Assembly (NCBI GenBank): GCA_943704525.1
Contig: CALSCQ010002510.1
Coordinates: 1 to 58,442 of the forward strand
DNA length: 58,442 bases
Origin: Pigoraptor vietnamica
Lineage: Eukaryota; Opisthokonta; Filasterea
Direction of reading: 5' to 3'
Positions 32,178-43,600 of this stretch are shown here, piece by piece. The translations under genes were made by a program, and so were the position numbers. Under the pieces are notes generated by a model that did not search any database, was not told the DNA's origin, and saw only the letters and a program-made list of their open reading frames with translations. The number at the start of each line of letters is the position of its first letter. The first letter of the stretch is position 1.

Positions 32178-33387
32178 TTACGACGACGACGGCGTGCCGA
32201 TGTTCTGGAACATGCTGACGAACGTGTCCATGTTCCTTGCCGCAACGCCTTCCCAGGGTACCTGCACGCCGCCCGGGACGTCGCCCCCATTTGCAGACTC
32301 GAGGATCTGTTCGATCTGCATGGCATGATCCACGCTGAACGACGCCGCGACGGCGTTGTCATCGAGGCCCTGCGCCTCTGCGATCGTCTGCCACACCTGT
32401 TCGTGCGATTGCGGCTTCGGCTGCAGCGCGACGTGCGGATGCGCAGAGTGATAGAACGCGTCCACCAAGGGAACGCCAGTGGAAAGCGACGAATCGAGCT
32501 TGATGTCGGGCTTCACGTCCACTGCATTTCGCAAACAGGGCGACTGAGACACACGCATGACAAAACAACGGCGCCTCGACGCACCGTCACACAAACAAGC
32601 ACACTGAGCGAATGCATGCGAGCGCACCTTGCAACGCTTGCCGCTTGAGCTCTCCGATCTGCGCGAGCGCCACGCACAGGCCCTGGACAAGCTTGCCGTG
32701 TTCCGTGCGCATAGATGCCATCTCGCTGGACATGGATGCCACGAGGCTGTTCAGGCGCTGCACCTCGTGCCGCAGGTCCGCAATCTCTTCGTCGACTTCC
32801 GCAGAGGTCGAGTTGGGCGAGTGTCCGTTGTTGTGGCGGGACTTTGGGTCGTCGTCGTCAGCCGAAGCAAGCCTGCAAACAAACAACAACTCGTCAGGTA
32901 CCACGACACCGAGTATACGTCCATGCGTCCGATATCACACACATTTCACGAGCACGAGCATGTATGAGAGGGACGGCATGTGGGACAAAAGGGTTCGCGG
33001 CAAGCACCTCTTCTCCGGTTTTCGCCGAATGATTTTTTTCATCAAGCTTGGGTCGTCGCGTCGAAAGTTGTCGTTGCGAAACTCAAACGCCTCGGTCGAC
33101 TCGCCCACCTTCGTGAAGCCGTAGATGTGCAGCTGGCGCACGAAGCTGCAGACATTCTTGTGGTTGAAGTACAGCGGCAGCACGCGCGTCGCAAATGCGT
33201 CCTTGTCCCTCACGACGATCGAGTCGCCGTTCGCACCCCACGTGATGAGATCTTGAGTCTCCGGGTTGTTCACAATGTCGAAGAGCTTGCCGACAAACGC
33301 CGGCGGCATGGGCGAGGCCGCATCCCCGGCGCTCGTTCGCGCCCGTTGCATCTTTGGTGTGGCCACGAGTATCTTGCGCGTTACCAT
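32178..33387 (-). CDS. HSF: Heat shock transcription factor (HSF)
   Basis: Three exons (33008-33387, 32628-32872, 32178-32521), 322 residues. The HSF DNA-binding domain covers about residues 28-125: FVGKLFDIVNNPETQDLITW, DSIVVRDKDAFATRVLPLYF, then the recognition-helix signature NHKNVCSFVRQLHIYGFTKV and FRNDNFRRDDPSLMKKIIRR. It binds nGAAn arrays as a trimer. Exon 2 encodes a heptad repeat (EEIADLRHEVQRLNSLVASM) for trimerisation. Exon 3 is an acidic/hydrophobic C-terminal part with DIKLDSS and QIEQILESANGGDVPGG, a plausible activation domain. The VDVKPD segment lacks the final Glu of a SUMO site. It is compact compared with animal HSF1 (about 500 residues). It is divergent from the BCH-domain gene. 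Confidence 0.95.
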
Positions 33388-33576
33388 TTGCGGCTGTTAC
33401 TCTCGGGCAGGACTGCGTTTCAGCAGAGATCCCCCAATCTCACCTTCAGCAGCGTTGTCTTGTCAAGTGTGCAGACGACATGTCCGTGCGACGTCAGCCA
33501 CAGCAAACGCACAGCCCACGCGGCACTGGAGAGGAAGGGCGTGTGTTGGTGAGTGTGGGTGAGTGTGTGTGTCTGT

Positions 33577-33628
<52 letters not shown>

Positions 33629-33984
33629 AAACCGGAACTCTGTTGGGTGACCTGCGTGTGCTGACGCGTCTGACCACCGGGGGAATCCCCGTCGGAAAAA
33701 TAATTACTATCGTAGAGTATTTGCGTTACGATTTCGCTATTCCGTTACGACGGATTGCGAAAAGCCACAGAGAAACCGGGCCCGCAACAGTGCGCAAATT
33801 TTTTGAAATCGCTTCCAACCATTTCGAAGCATTCAAACCCCTCGTGCACTTCAGTCGTGCGTCTAATATTCTCCCGACGTCATTGTCGCATGCTGCCGGC
33901 GGTCGTTGGATCTGTCCCTTCTCGCTGTGCCCCTGAAAACTCAGTTGCGGTAGCAGGCGCACGAACAACAACACAGACAGTATC
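33388..33984. promoter_or_regulatory. Divergent promoter region HSF/BCH gene
   Basis: 597 bases without coding support. It holds a TG microsatellite at 33563-33625. No convincing nGAAn array or TATA box was recognised. Confidence 0.5.
33563..33625. repeat. TG dinucleotide microsatellite
   Basis: A TG run of about 60 bases with one or two TC interruptions in the HSF 5' flank. Confidence 0.95.
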
Positions 33985-35311
33985 ATGGCGGCGAGCGACG
34001 GCCCCACGCCGGTGTTGATTCCGGAAATGTCGTACGAAGAGGAAGTCGCCGAGGAGCGAAATGTGCGACGCTTTGAGGTCGCCGACGGCGGAATTGCGCA
34101 GTACGACCTCCGCGTCGTCGAGCCATACAAGAAGGTCATAACCCACGGCGGTGCGTGTCAGAGCACGTTTTAGCTTGCGTGAGTTGTTTTGGGATAGGGG
34201 AAGAGGCTGCGTGTTGTCGCACGTGCAGTGAAGCGGCCTAACTGCTATTCTGCGAACGGTGCACTGCGCACATCAGACATGCCCGGAAACACTGACTTTG
34301 AGTAATTCGCACTCTCTGTTAGGGTATGACGCTGAAGGGAGGGCTATAATCGTCTTCTCCGCGAACTACCTTCCCCGCGCGGGCCCTGGCGTTGACTACG
34401 AGAACGTCATGGACCACTTGTTCCTGTGGGTCGAATGCTGCTTGTGGTCATCACCGCTCACTGTACATGTCGCTGTGCTGTATTGTCCCGCTTATCACTG
34501 GCCCTTTCCGACTTTGCCCGTTCCTTTTTTTCGTCCTATTGAACTCACTGTGTCCGTACGAGTCACCCGCAGCTATTTGCTCGAGCGCATGTCCAAGATT
34601 GTCGTCAAGCAGTACGTCATTGTGTATTTCCACAGCGGCGCCGCGTCCAACGTCCTCCCCAACGTCCTCTGGATGCGCAAGTGCTACCAGCTCATCGACC
34701 GACGGTGGGTTGGTTGAAAGTGCGGGGTCTTTCAAAAATCTTTCTTCAGGAATCTAACTCTTCCCTCTGCCGTCGCAGATACAAAAAGGACATTATGCAC
34801 CTATACGTCGTGCACCCCACATTTTGGGTCAAGGCGACGTTCAACCTTCTCAGCCCTTTCATTAGGTAGCGTGCCGTTGACCCTACTCGTGGCCGACAGC
34901 ATATTTTTTTTCTTTCTTGCACACCGACTGTTCCGACCGTGTGTTACCTCAACATGTGCATCTCCTTCTTCTTCTGCAGCTCCAAGTTCGCCCGCAAACT
35001 TACGTATGTCGACGACCTCAAAGCCCTCTCTGAGTTTGTTCCGATTGACCAGTTTCAGATCCCAGAGGCCGCCCTTGCGTGGGTGTTATCGTATGTTGGG
35101 CATTGCTGCATTGGTGGCTCACTCGTTTCGCTCTCCCTTTCATAATGGAGCCGATGGACGCACGTCTATAATTTATCCATTTCTCCGTCCCTCTTTCCAA
35201 CTCGGCAGAATGGAGGCTGATCCCGCGGAAATGGCGAGGCGGCGAGAGTCGTTCTTGCGGCGGCTGTCCGCAGTGGAGATCGTCGCACCGCCCGTCACTG
35301 CCGAACAATGA
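33985..35311 (+). CDS. BCH-domain (BNIP2/caytaxin-like CRAL-TRIO_2) protein
   Basis: Six exons (33985-34150, 34323-34425, 34573-34704, 34779-34865, 34980-35078, 35209-35311), 229 residues. The BCH fold is clear from GRAIIVFSANYLPRAG, DYENVMDHLFLYLLERMSKI, VVKQYVIVYFHSGA, MRKCYQLIDRRYKKDIMHLY, VVHPTFWVKATFNLL, SPFISSKFARKLTYVDDLKA and IPEAALAMEAD. These match BNIP2, caytaxin (ATCAY) and related animal proteins that bind small GTPases or regulators and act as membrane-trafficking or cytoskeletal scaffolds. It has a 50-residue N-terminus and almost nothing after the domain, so it is a minimal BCH protein. CRAL-TRIO relatives bind lipids; whether this one does is unknown. Its last intron (35079-35208) carries copy C of the intronic repeat. 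Confidence 0.93.
35146..35190 (+). repeat. Dispersed intronic repeat, copy C (BCH gene intron)
   Basis: The copy reads TGGAGCCGATGGACGCACGT and continues CTATAATTTA, matching copies A and B except for a few substitutions; the right end diverges after ATTTA. It lies in intron 35079-35208, sense to its host gene. Confidence 0.75.
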
Positions 35312-36224
35312 CGAAAAAGGGGGGGGGCCGGCCAATTCCCGCACGTGCGTGAAAAAAGTATTGCTTACATTGGGCGTTTCATTGGGGGTGTCTGAAAGAG
35401 AAAATAAGCCAACAATAGGCTGGCGACGTCGTTAGATCGTTGCGCAACTGCCGCGATTTGGAAACTGACGTTGAAACCGACTTTTTGTTTCGGCGAAAAA
35501 AAAGTACGCAATGCAAAGAACGCACCGGACACCCCAGAAGTTGTCCGCACTTTGTCTGGGAATGACAAGCATCTCATATCTAATTTGCAATTTTATAGAA
35601 AATCCATTACGGCTTCTGATAAATTACTTGTATCGAAAACTACAATTCTAGTAGATATTTGCACATTCTGAATTTTATATTGAAAATTTCCAAAATTCTT
35701 CCAACATTTCGCCCCATTGTCAAATAAATTGCGCACGCAGTGACGGGGTATTTAGTTAATTGGGCAGGTTCGCGCACATAATAATCGCTTCGCCATACAA
35801 TTTTCATACAAAAGGGCCGAATAATAAAGCCCAAAGAGGTGCTGGCAAGAAGTGATGACCTTTTTTTTTGAATTTTTTTTTGGCCTTTGCACGCGTCTCA
35901 GCTGACAGTTGTGTGTACGGTGTGTTTTGCACTCCCTTGTGGCTCACACGTCCGCGTTCGTCCGCACACAACACGCTTCATCTTCTCGCTTCCGTTGCCG
36001 GACCAAGACATTAACGTGTGGGCCGTTTTGTTTCAGCTCACTGGTGGTTTGCGTGGTATATGTTCTCATAATTGTGTGTAATTGCCATTGATCGAAACAT
36101 TCCTCCGCGTTCGTCGCGGTGGCTCTTATAGCCATTTCGCGCGTGCGTGGACGACGTCGTTAACTGCTGCAGTTGAGAGCGATCATACGCGCGCGACTTG
36201 TGCCGACCCGCGGCGAAGGTCGGC
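35312..36224. other. AT-rich gene-free stretch in an otherwise GC-rich window
   Basis: 913 bases between the BCH stop and the TENT5 ATG. From about 35,440 to 35,890 the sequence is clearly AT-rich, with poly(T) and poly(A) runs and many AATTT words, unlike everything around it. No ORF above about 70 codons and no terminal repeats or transposase-like sequence were seen. The right end (about 35,900-36,224) returns to normal composition and should hold the TENT5 promoter. Confidence 0.7.
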
Positions 36225-38491
36225 ATGATCTCTGCTCTCCTTGCGTTGAAGGAGACTCGTTGCGCCCTCAAGTCGTTTGCGGATCGCGGCATCGCCAACC
36301 CGCATGGGCGTCTCTTGCGATCGTCGCCGATCAGCTTTCGAGCGATAGCAGTTTTCCGTCCCGAACCGCGTGCTTGCGACGAGAAGGTGGTCAAAATGGA
36401 GCCCGACGTTGCATCGTGCGCCAACGAGTGTGAGGCCGACGTTTCGGGGCTCTCGCTGGACTCTGCAGCCGATGAACCCGCAAGCCTCTTGTCTTCCGTG
36501 GCGTCGAATTCGAGCGGACGGAGCAGCGTGTCGCACGAAGGTAGCGACTACTACAGTTGCGAGGACACGACTCGAACCGCCAATGGCTCGCCAGTGGAAA
36601 AAGATGCGGGCGGCGACGCGCACTGCTTTGCGGCCGACGCCGAGGAAGATAAGGGCATTTTTGAGGAGGATACCGCGCTGAGGATATCGGACGACGATGC
36701 GGCGTTTGGCGTTTTGTCGCCGGAGCAGTTCGCTCGGCTTGACGCGGTGCTGGAGCGCATGTGCGTCGTTCACGGAGTGGACCGTTTTCCCACGATTAAG
36801 GCCAAGTGAGTGCAATGCTTTCGAGCGCAGAGTTGCGATGTCCATTGGGGTGCCTTGTCTACGTTGGCAATACCTCTGCGAGGTCTATGCGATGCATCTG
36901 TGCGTGGCTCATGCGCACCTGTTGATGGCTCTGTTGCGATTCGCTCTGCAGGTTGAAAGGCGTTATTCGCCTCCTTCGTAACGAGCTGACGCTTCGTGGC
37001 GTGTGCTTGCGGGACGTTCGCCTGTGCGGCGGCGCTGCGGCGCACGTCGTGGGGGGCGCGGCGCACGACACATACAACGACGTCGACGTCATTTTCAACG
37101 TGGACTGCGCGGACGGGTGAGTGCTTGCGCTGTACGTTGGTCGCAGGGGATATTCACGGCGGGAGATTTTTGACCACGTTGGAACGTTCTTCAGGTCTGA
37201 ATGGATGCTCTTCAGTATGACGCGCGAGGCTGTCACGTGCGTGCTTGCCAAGCTGTTTCCGGGGAATCTGAGCTCGGGTCGCATTGGGATGCACACGCTC
37301 GAGGCAGCGTACGTCGCCAAGATGTTCAAGGTGCGTGTCGTGTGCGCGTGCGCGAGGCCAGTGCTGTGTGTGTGTGAGAGAGTGTGTGTGTGTGTTTTTG
37401 ACGTGTAGGTTGTCATGGTGTGTCTGGGCGTTTCCTGTCTTGCGTTGAGTGGGCTGCAAGTGGTTCTTACACACATTTGAATTTCTTTGACGTGTGTGCA
37501 GATGCCGAGCCAGCGCGGATATGAGTCTGAGGACTGCTGGTCGCTCGTGACGCTGCGCAATCTGAACGGCCAGAGCATCGACCTCAAGTTTGTCAAGCGC
37601 ATGCGGAGACAGTGCGAGTTTTCCATCGATTCGTTTCAGATCTCCCTCTCGCCCCAGCTGCTCGAACTGCCGGAAATCCCGCCCATCGCGGCGCCCGCCC
37701 CCGTTCCTGTCGCACACGGCGTCGTCTTTCCGCACGACGGCAGCGTGGAGTTGGAACCCTACGGGGCCGCGTGGGAGCCCGTCCCCTTTGGGGCGTTCTT
37801 GCCCGTGTCGGACGACGGCTGCTTGGGGGAGTACGGCGCGCCGTTTGTTGCGCAACGCCCGGGCGTGTACTGCGATGCCGGCCGGTTTATGCCCGTGCAG
37901 GTCGAGTCGGTGTACTACAACGACTACCAGGGCGCGCTCGAGCACCTTCGCAGGCGGGAGATCTTCCACCTGAACCCCCAGGAAGTTCGCGGCGGCGGTC
38001 TGCTCAAGTACTGCCACTTGCTGTGCCGCGGCTTTTCGGTGTGTCCGCCGCCGGCGACGGAAGGAGAGGACGCGTCGGCACGCGCGGAGCAGGAGCAGCT
38101 GCAGCTGGAGAAGTACATGTTCAACCGCTTCTCGATCGACTTCAGCACGATCGCCGAGCAGCACGAGGCCATCGCGGGCTACTATTGGAATCATCTGGTG
38201 CGCGAGGGCGACGTGTGCGACGCCTGGCTCGCGACCCTCGCGACGGTCGTCCTGCGCGCGGGCGTGGAGGTGCGCTCGATCCTGCGGGTCATATGCGGAA
38301 TGCGCGCATCGATGGGCTATGCGCCGCTCGCGTTCGAGCCCGAGTGGGAGCAGCCCGCGAAGACGCCCGGCGGCGGGAAGGGGCGTCGGGGTGCGCAGGG
38401 AACGGTGACGTACACCGGCGGCAGTTATGCGCCGTACAGGAGTCGCAGCGGACGACGGAGCGGACGACACGCTGAACATGCCAACCGGTAG
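36225..38491 (+). CDS. TENT5: TENT5 (FAM46) non-canonical poly(A) polymerase
   Basis: Four exons (36225-36805, 36952-37116, 37195-37330, 37502-38491), 623 residues. TENT5 enzymes are nucleotidyltransferases that lengthen poly(A) tails of mRNAs, many of them secretory. The catalytic fold shows VRLCGGAAAHVVGG (GS-loop position), YNDVDVIF with the paired carboxylates at about residues 236-240, and a third carboxylate in SIDLKFVKRMRRQCEFSIDS. Family-specific text follows: YYNDYQGALEHLRRREIFHL, NPQEVRGGGLLKYCHLLCRG, KYMFNRFSIDFSTIAEQHEA. The GS position reads GGA rather than GS. The first 190 residues are acidic, Ser-rich and not conserved, and a Pro/Gly/acidic insert (about 330-420) separates the two halves. 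The C-terminus is Gly/Arg/Ser-rich and basic. Known members are mainly animal, which informs the lineage guess. Confidence 0.92.
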
Positions 38492-38963
38492 CGAAAACAA
38501 AATTGTGAGTGCGGGCTGGTTCCACGCTCGGCCGGCAATAATCTTGGCATAAATACAATTTTGACTTGCCCGCTTTCCTCGTGCCGTGCGCCGTGTGCGC
38601 GGACCGATGTCGAACAAGGAAGTGTCCTTTGTCAGCACGGCGTCTAACCCTCACCTTGACTCATTCTGAAGCGCCATTGGCTGGCTTGACTGCCAACGCA
38701 ATGTGATTGGTTGCGGTCGAAAACCACCAGCCAACAGCGAAAAGCCGCCAGCGCTCAAAACAGACACGTCGGCGGACCGCAAGAGTGGGACGTCCGCCCA
38801 GTGCCTCCGACTCGCGTGTGTGGCACACGCACGCATGTCGAATTCTACAGTCGCCTCCCAAAGAAAGGTTGGAATAGCGGCCAAAGACTGCGGCCCGTTA
38901 GTCAGGCGATTGAGATCCCGTCGTCGGCCGTGTTTTCGGTGGACTGACGGCAACCAATTCAAC
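38492..38963. promoter_or_regulatory. Intergenic region with inverted CCAAT boxes
   Basis: 472 bases between TENT5 and the next gene. Two ATTGG motifs (inverted CCAAT) lie at about 38,672 and 38,706 in the segments CCATTGGCTGG and GTGATTGGTTG, with a CAGCCAACAG nearby. They are 250-300 nt upstream of the ATG at 38964. The TENT5 3' end probably uses an ATAAAT at about 38,551. Confidence 0.4.
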
Positions 38964-40288
38964 ATGGCGCCAACGCTTGCTCCAAATCAACTTTTTGCGC
39001 TTGCCCCCGCAACAAAGCACCACATCATCAACGACGCCACTGCAGGCACTGGTGCGTCAAGTGGGCGCCTTAATTGTCATCATGGTGTATGCCCAGTCTT
39101 CTCTCTGAGGAAGTGGCCGGTCGCTGACACTGTCGATTCCGCTGCTGCGCAGAGTACACATGCCCAGCTGTGACAGTTCCGTCGACTCGCGAGGGCAGGG
39201 ATGCGGCCTGCACCGAGAACCAAGGTGACTTGATGTTGAATTGGCTTAGGGCCCTGCGCGTCAATCCCTGACGCCACAATCTTGCAGCGCGAAGCGACGC
39301 CTCGTCTCACACCGCGAGAACTCGCAAAGCAAGCAAGAGCAAGGCTTCTACCGTCACGAAAAGCATTCCTGTATGCGCGGCACCTGCAGACAATCTGTCG
39401 GCGGCGGTGTGCAGTGCCCTCGAGAGTGCGCGTGTGGTGGGGTCGGCGCTCTCGGCCGGACTTGCACGCGCACAGGAGTATCTGGAGACGGCCGCAAGGA
39501 CGGGCGACGAAGCGTATGAAGAGTGCATGCGCGCCATGGCTCGCACAAGGGAGGGACATGACGGTGTGGATCGCTGTGCGCCGACTGCAGAGACGCGCGA
39601 AACGCCGGTCGCATTGGTAATCCGCGGGCAGAAGATTGCGGCCGTAGAGAACGGTGAGTGTTCATTGTCGCGTACGAAGAGGTCGACAGTAGTGGGAGGC
39701 GTCACGCATGTGTGCCGCAGTCATGTGCATTACCTCTTACCGTTCAATTGTGGGCATGTATTCGCAGACAGCGTTTGGGGCCAATTCTCACTGGACGAGA
39801 TAGGCGACGCTTTCGACCGCGCGGAGAACGCGTGGCGCACTCAGCTTGACGAAGAGGTTGCCGCGTTGCGCGCCGCATGTGCGTCGTTGGTGGCACTTTC
39901 AGAGGAGCAGTCTCGATGGATTGCCGCAGCAATGGCAGCGTCCACGGCGCCGAACCCGGCAACCGAGACTGCACACACAGACGAGTTGTCTGCGGACGTA
40001 ACTCCCGCGTACGCTGCAGAGACACCCATCGAATCGCGTCCACTCAACGGCTACGAACTCTACCTGCTCGCGTGTGCGCAACTGCGGGCCATTGAGCTGA
40101 GAGGGGTGGAGGGGAGCGCGCACACGATGCTGATGGCAACAACAGCCACCGACTGCACGTTTGTCGACTTCGCGACAGTGTCGGAGACGCAGCTGACGTG
40201 CAAGACGGCCCCGCGCGAAGCTGTTGGCAAGGATGGGGCGCTGTGCAAGATCAAACGAAGCGTGCGCCGCGTGCTGCGGATGAACTGA
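38964..40288 (+). CDS. Hypothetical protein with central helical/coiled-coil region
   Basis: Exons 38964-39051, 39288-39653 and 39768-40288 give 324 residues, starting MAPTLAPNQLFALAPATKHH. Intron 39654-39767 is 114 nt, a multiple of three without a stop, so retaining it would insert 38 residues. Exon 2 is basic at first (ARTRKASKSKASTVTKS), then helical (ALESARVVGSALSAGLARAQ). Exon 3 has FDRAENAWRTQLDEEVAALR and a conserved-looking GYELYLLACAQLRAIELRGV, ending KIKRSVRRVLRMN. No known domain was recognised. Splice sites and phases are good and the composition is protein-like. Confidence 0.6.
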
Positions 40289-40612
40289 CACACGAGACGG
40301 GTGTCCGGACAATCGCGTTTCCATGCAGCAACCCGGTAACATGTCTCAGCCAATGCCAGTCGGCACCCGCGTGGTACACACTGCGAAGGCGTTGCTGCGC
40401 TTGCGAACTCTCTCTCTCTCTTTATTTCGGGCGCCCTTTTTATGAACACAGCGAGTTCAACTCAAGCAGTCCTTGAGACGCACACACAAGCACGACGGGT
40501 GATGCGTCTCCTCTCCATGTCGTTCACGGAGCAACTTCGGACTTTTTAGCCTAAAATTTTAGTGATTCCGCACCCACGTTCGACACACGGACGGAGTGCA
40601 ACAACAGCACTC
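40289..40612. other. Short intergenic region
   Basis: 324 bases upstream of the giant gene. A CT run lies near 40,410-40,420; no TATA box or other element is clear. Confidence 0.5.
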
Positions 40613-43600
40613 ATGGCTGACACCGACAAGACGGCCGCTGGCGGACGGCGGCGTCTCATGCACTTGCGCGATGCCGGCGCATCCTCGAGCCACACCGAAA
40701 GTCCGCAGCCCGAGCGTGTCGAAGTGGTACCGTTGCGCAATCCGCCCTCGCGCACGCAGCCCGTTTACGGCGCGTGGGTTCTACCACCGCAGTCGTCGGA
40801 GCGGGCGCCCTCGCGGCACTCGGACGCGTCCTCGACGCCGCGTGGGGACGCTGGCAGCAACAACGGCAGCCTTGAGTCTCTCCAGGCGAAGGCTGAAGCG
40901 ACCCCGCGCATAGCGGGCAATGACAAACATGCACACAAGACACAGGTGGGTCAACGGCGCCATCTTTTTTTTTTGTGATTTGCAGCACGCAGAACTCAAC
41001 CGCGACGTTTCTGCGCTACACGTGTGTTCGTGAGCGTGTGTTGTGACTCTTTTGCTTGCGGGCTTTCTAAACACAGCAAACATTCCTCTTCTCGGCAGAA
41101 ACACGCGGTCAAGTCGCCCGACGCACCGGACGTTGATCCCTTCTACGCCGAAGAGACGCTCAACATCGTGCGCGCCTTCTCAAAGCGGCATGGCGGCGTG
41201 CGTGGGCTGGGTCCCTCGGCGCTCTCGGCGTGGGACGAGCCCAAGTCGCCGGCGCCGCGCGGTCCCCAAAAGACGCTCACCATCGAATCCGTCTCGTCGG
41301 CGTCCGATAGCGAGCGAGAAGAAAAAGCGCACGCGACACCGCGTCCCTCTCCTTCCGTGGGCGACCGCAGCAACGGGCCCACACCCCCGACAGAGCCCCG
41401 CTCGCCCACGCTGCGCAGTCGGCCGTCGTCTTCGCGCTTCGCCCGCGCGTCCCCTTCCCACTCGTCCCGTCCCTCGTCCCCGCCTCCTCGCGACGACGTG
41501 CCGCTTGACAAGGAGATCGATGGCCTTCAAACAATCCTGTTTGAGCTCGTGTCGGGACGTAGCGGCGCGATCGACAGGCGGCAGGTCCGCATGATATCCG
41601 CACAGTGTCTGGACGTGACGAAGCAACTCCACGGCGTCAATTCGGAGGCATGGGCGCAGAAGACGGCGAAAGTGTCGCAGCTGCTGAATGAGCCGCCGCC
41701 ACCGCCCGACCCATCGTCCCCCTCCCCGCTGAGCGAGACGCTGAGGACGCTGGGCCTGGAGAATCCGCAGCCGGAAAAGCCGCCAAAGAGGCCACACATC
41801 GTCGGACGCCGCGAAAAGCGCGAGCGACGCAGCGGTTCACCCAAGCGCGCCGTTGCCGGCGGCTCTGGTGCCAGTTCGCTGGAGACGACGATGATGTCGG
41901 AGGGCGGCGCTGCGGCGACGATGATGTCGGAGGGCGGCGCTGTGCCGCAAACCCCCGAGTCCGGACACCTCGACACGGCGGTCAAGGGCACATCAGGCGG
42001 TGCGCCTGCGAAGCCTCGGTTCGTGGCGAACGTGGAGCAGGCCGCCTACGTGTCGGTGAAAGAAGAGGACGCCGCATCTGCCGTCGCAAGCGCACTGGAT
42101 CAGGGCCAACACGGCGCAATGGCCGAAGCTGCCAAGTCGGCACCCGATGCGGTAGAGGTAAAGGAGGAAACCGTGGAAGACGAGGGTGCGTCTCCGCCAA
42201 CGCCTGACGCGCCGACATCCGCGCACGCAACTGATGGGGTGCCTGTCGAAGGCGACGGCGCTGCGACGGCCACAAATGGTGAAGGCGCGACGGTTGCAAG
42301 TGGAGTAGAAGCTGGCAGCGATGGCGCTGGGACCGCTGTCGTGGAGGCAACGCCCGTTGTAAGCGACGCAACTGCGGAGGTCACGAACGAGCGTTCCAAT
42401 GCGGTAGAGGAGGGCGCCGTCGTCGCGCAGGATGGCGGGGGCCATTCGAGCGATGAAATGCACCAACGGAAAGGCCGGAGGAAGAGTGCCGTCGCCGTCG
42501 GAACAGTCAAGGATGACGCAGCTGATGAGGGCGGGACTGCAGTCGATGCAGCGACGGCTGTGCCCGCGGTACCGACCGTTGCGGACGACAGCGTCTTTAA
42601 GCCAATGGCACCGATTCTGTCCGATGACAAGGCGGTGCAGGAAGTGCGCGCGGACGCGGAGTGTGCGCGGGACCTTGCGGCTGCCACTCAGAAGAGGCGC
42701 GCCGACATGGAGGACGCCCTCCGCCGCATGAAGACGGGTCGCTTCGTGCGCGTGTTTGTCTCGTCGACGTTCAAGTGGGTGTCGATGCCTGTTAACGTGA
42801 AAAGTGGCTATTTTTCACGTACTCACACGTGTTGCTGGGCGTGCAATATCATTCGCTCACCACTCCTTCCTTTGTTACTGTGTGGCGTGTCCCGTCGCCT
42901 GCAGGGACATGGCGACAGAGCGCGACCACATCATCGGCAACGCCTTCGCGCGCCTCGCCCGTATGTGCCGGCAGAGGGGCGTCACCTTCTCCGAGATCGA
43001 CCTCCGATGGGGTGTGACGGGTGAGCGCGCACGGTGTCCCGCGAACGCAGAATGGCATCACAGACACATGTTGCATCAGTTGTATTCCCCCCCCCCCTCC
43101 CCTCTAGTACTCACTGCCTCATCGCACCCACTGCAGAGGCGCAAGCGACGGGTGGCGAAACCATTGGCATTTGCCTGCGCATGCTCGACAAGTGCCTGCC
43201 GTACTTTGTCTCCATCCTCGGCGGCCGCTACGGGTGGTACGGGCGTGAAGGGGACGAGGCCTTTACCACGGCCCTTGAGCTCGCCGCGCCTTCGTATCCG
43301 TGGGTGCGCGCCTTTGCCGACCGCTCCGTAACCGAGCTCGAAATTCGCCACGCCGCGCTGAACACGGCGTTCGTGGGGAAGGAAGTGTCGCGCGCGACGT
43401 TCTTCATCAGCGCGGCTGACACGAAGGACCCGTCCGACACGGAAGAGGCCACGCGCAAGTTGGCGGCGCTAAAGGACGAAATTCGCGCGTCCCAGCAGGA
43501 GTGGCAGACGTACGCGTCGCCGGAACAGCTGGGTGAGGCGGTTTACTCACGCCTTCACGAGATGATAACGCGGGACTTTCCCGTCGAACCCACCGACGAC

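Noticed and set aside
35440-35890. AT-rich stretch considered as a transposon or virus-derived insertion.
   Set aside because: No terminal repeats, target duplication, or coding remnant of any mobile or virus-like family could be seen.
38605-38667. Tiny ORF MSNKEVSFVSTASNPHLDSF upstream of the gene at 38964.
   Set aside because: Twenty codons, no similarity, could be chance or an upstream ORF; nothing in the sequence decides it.
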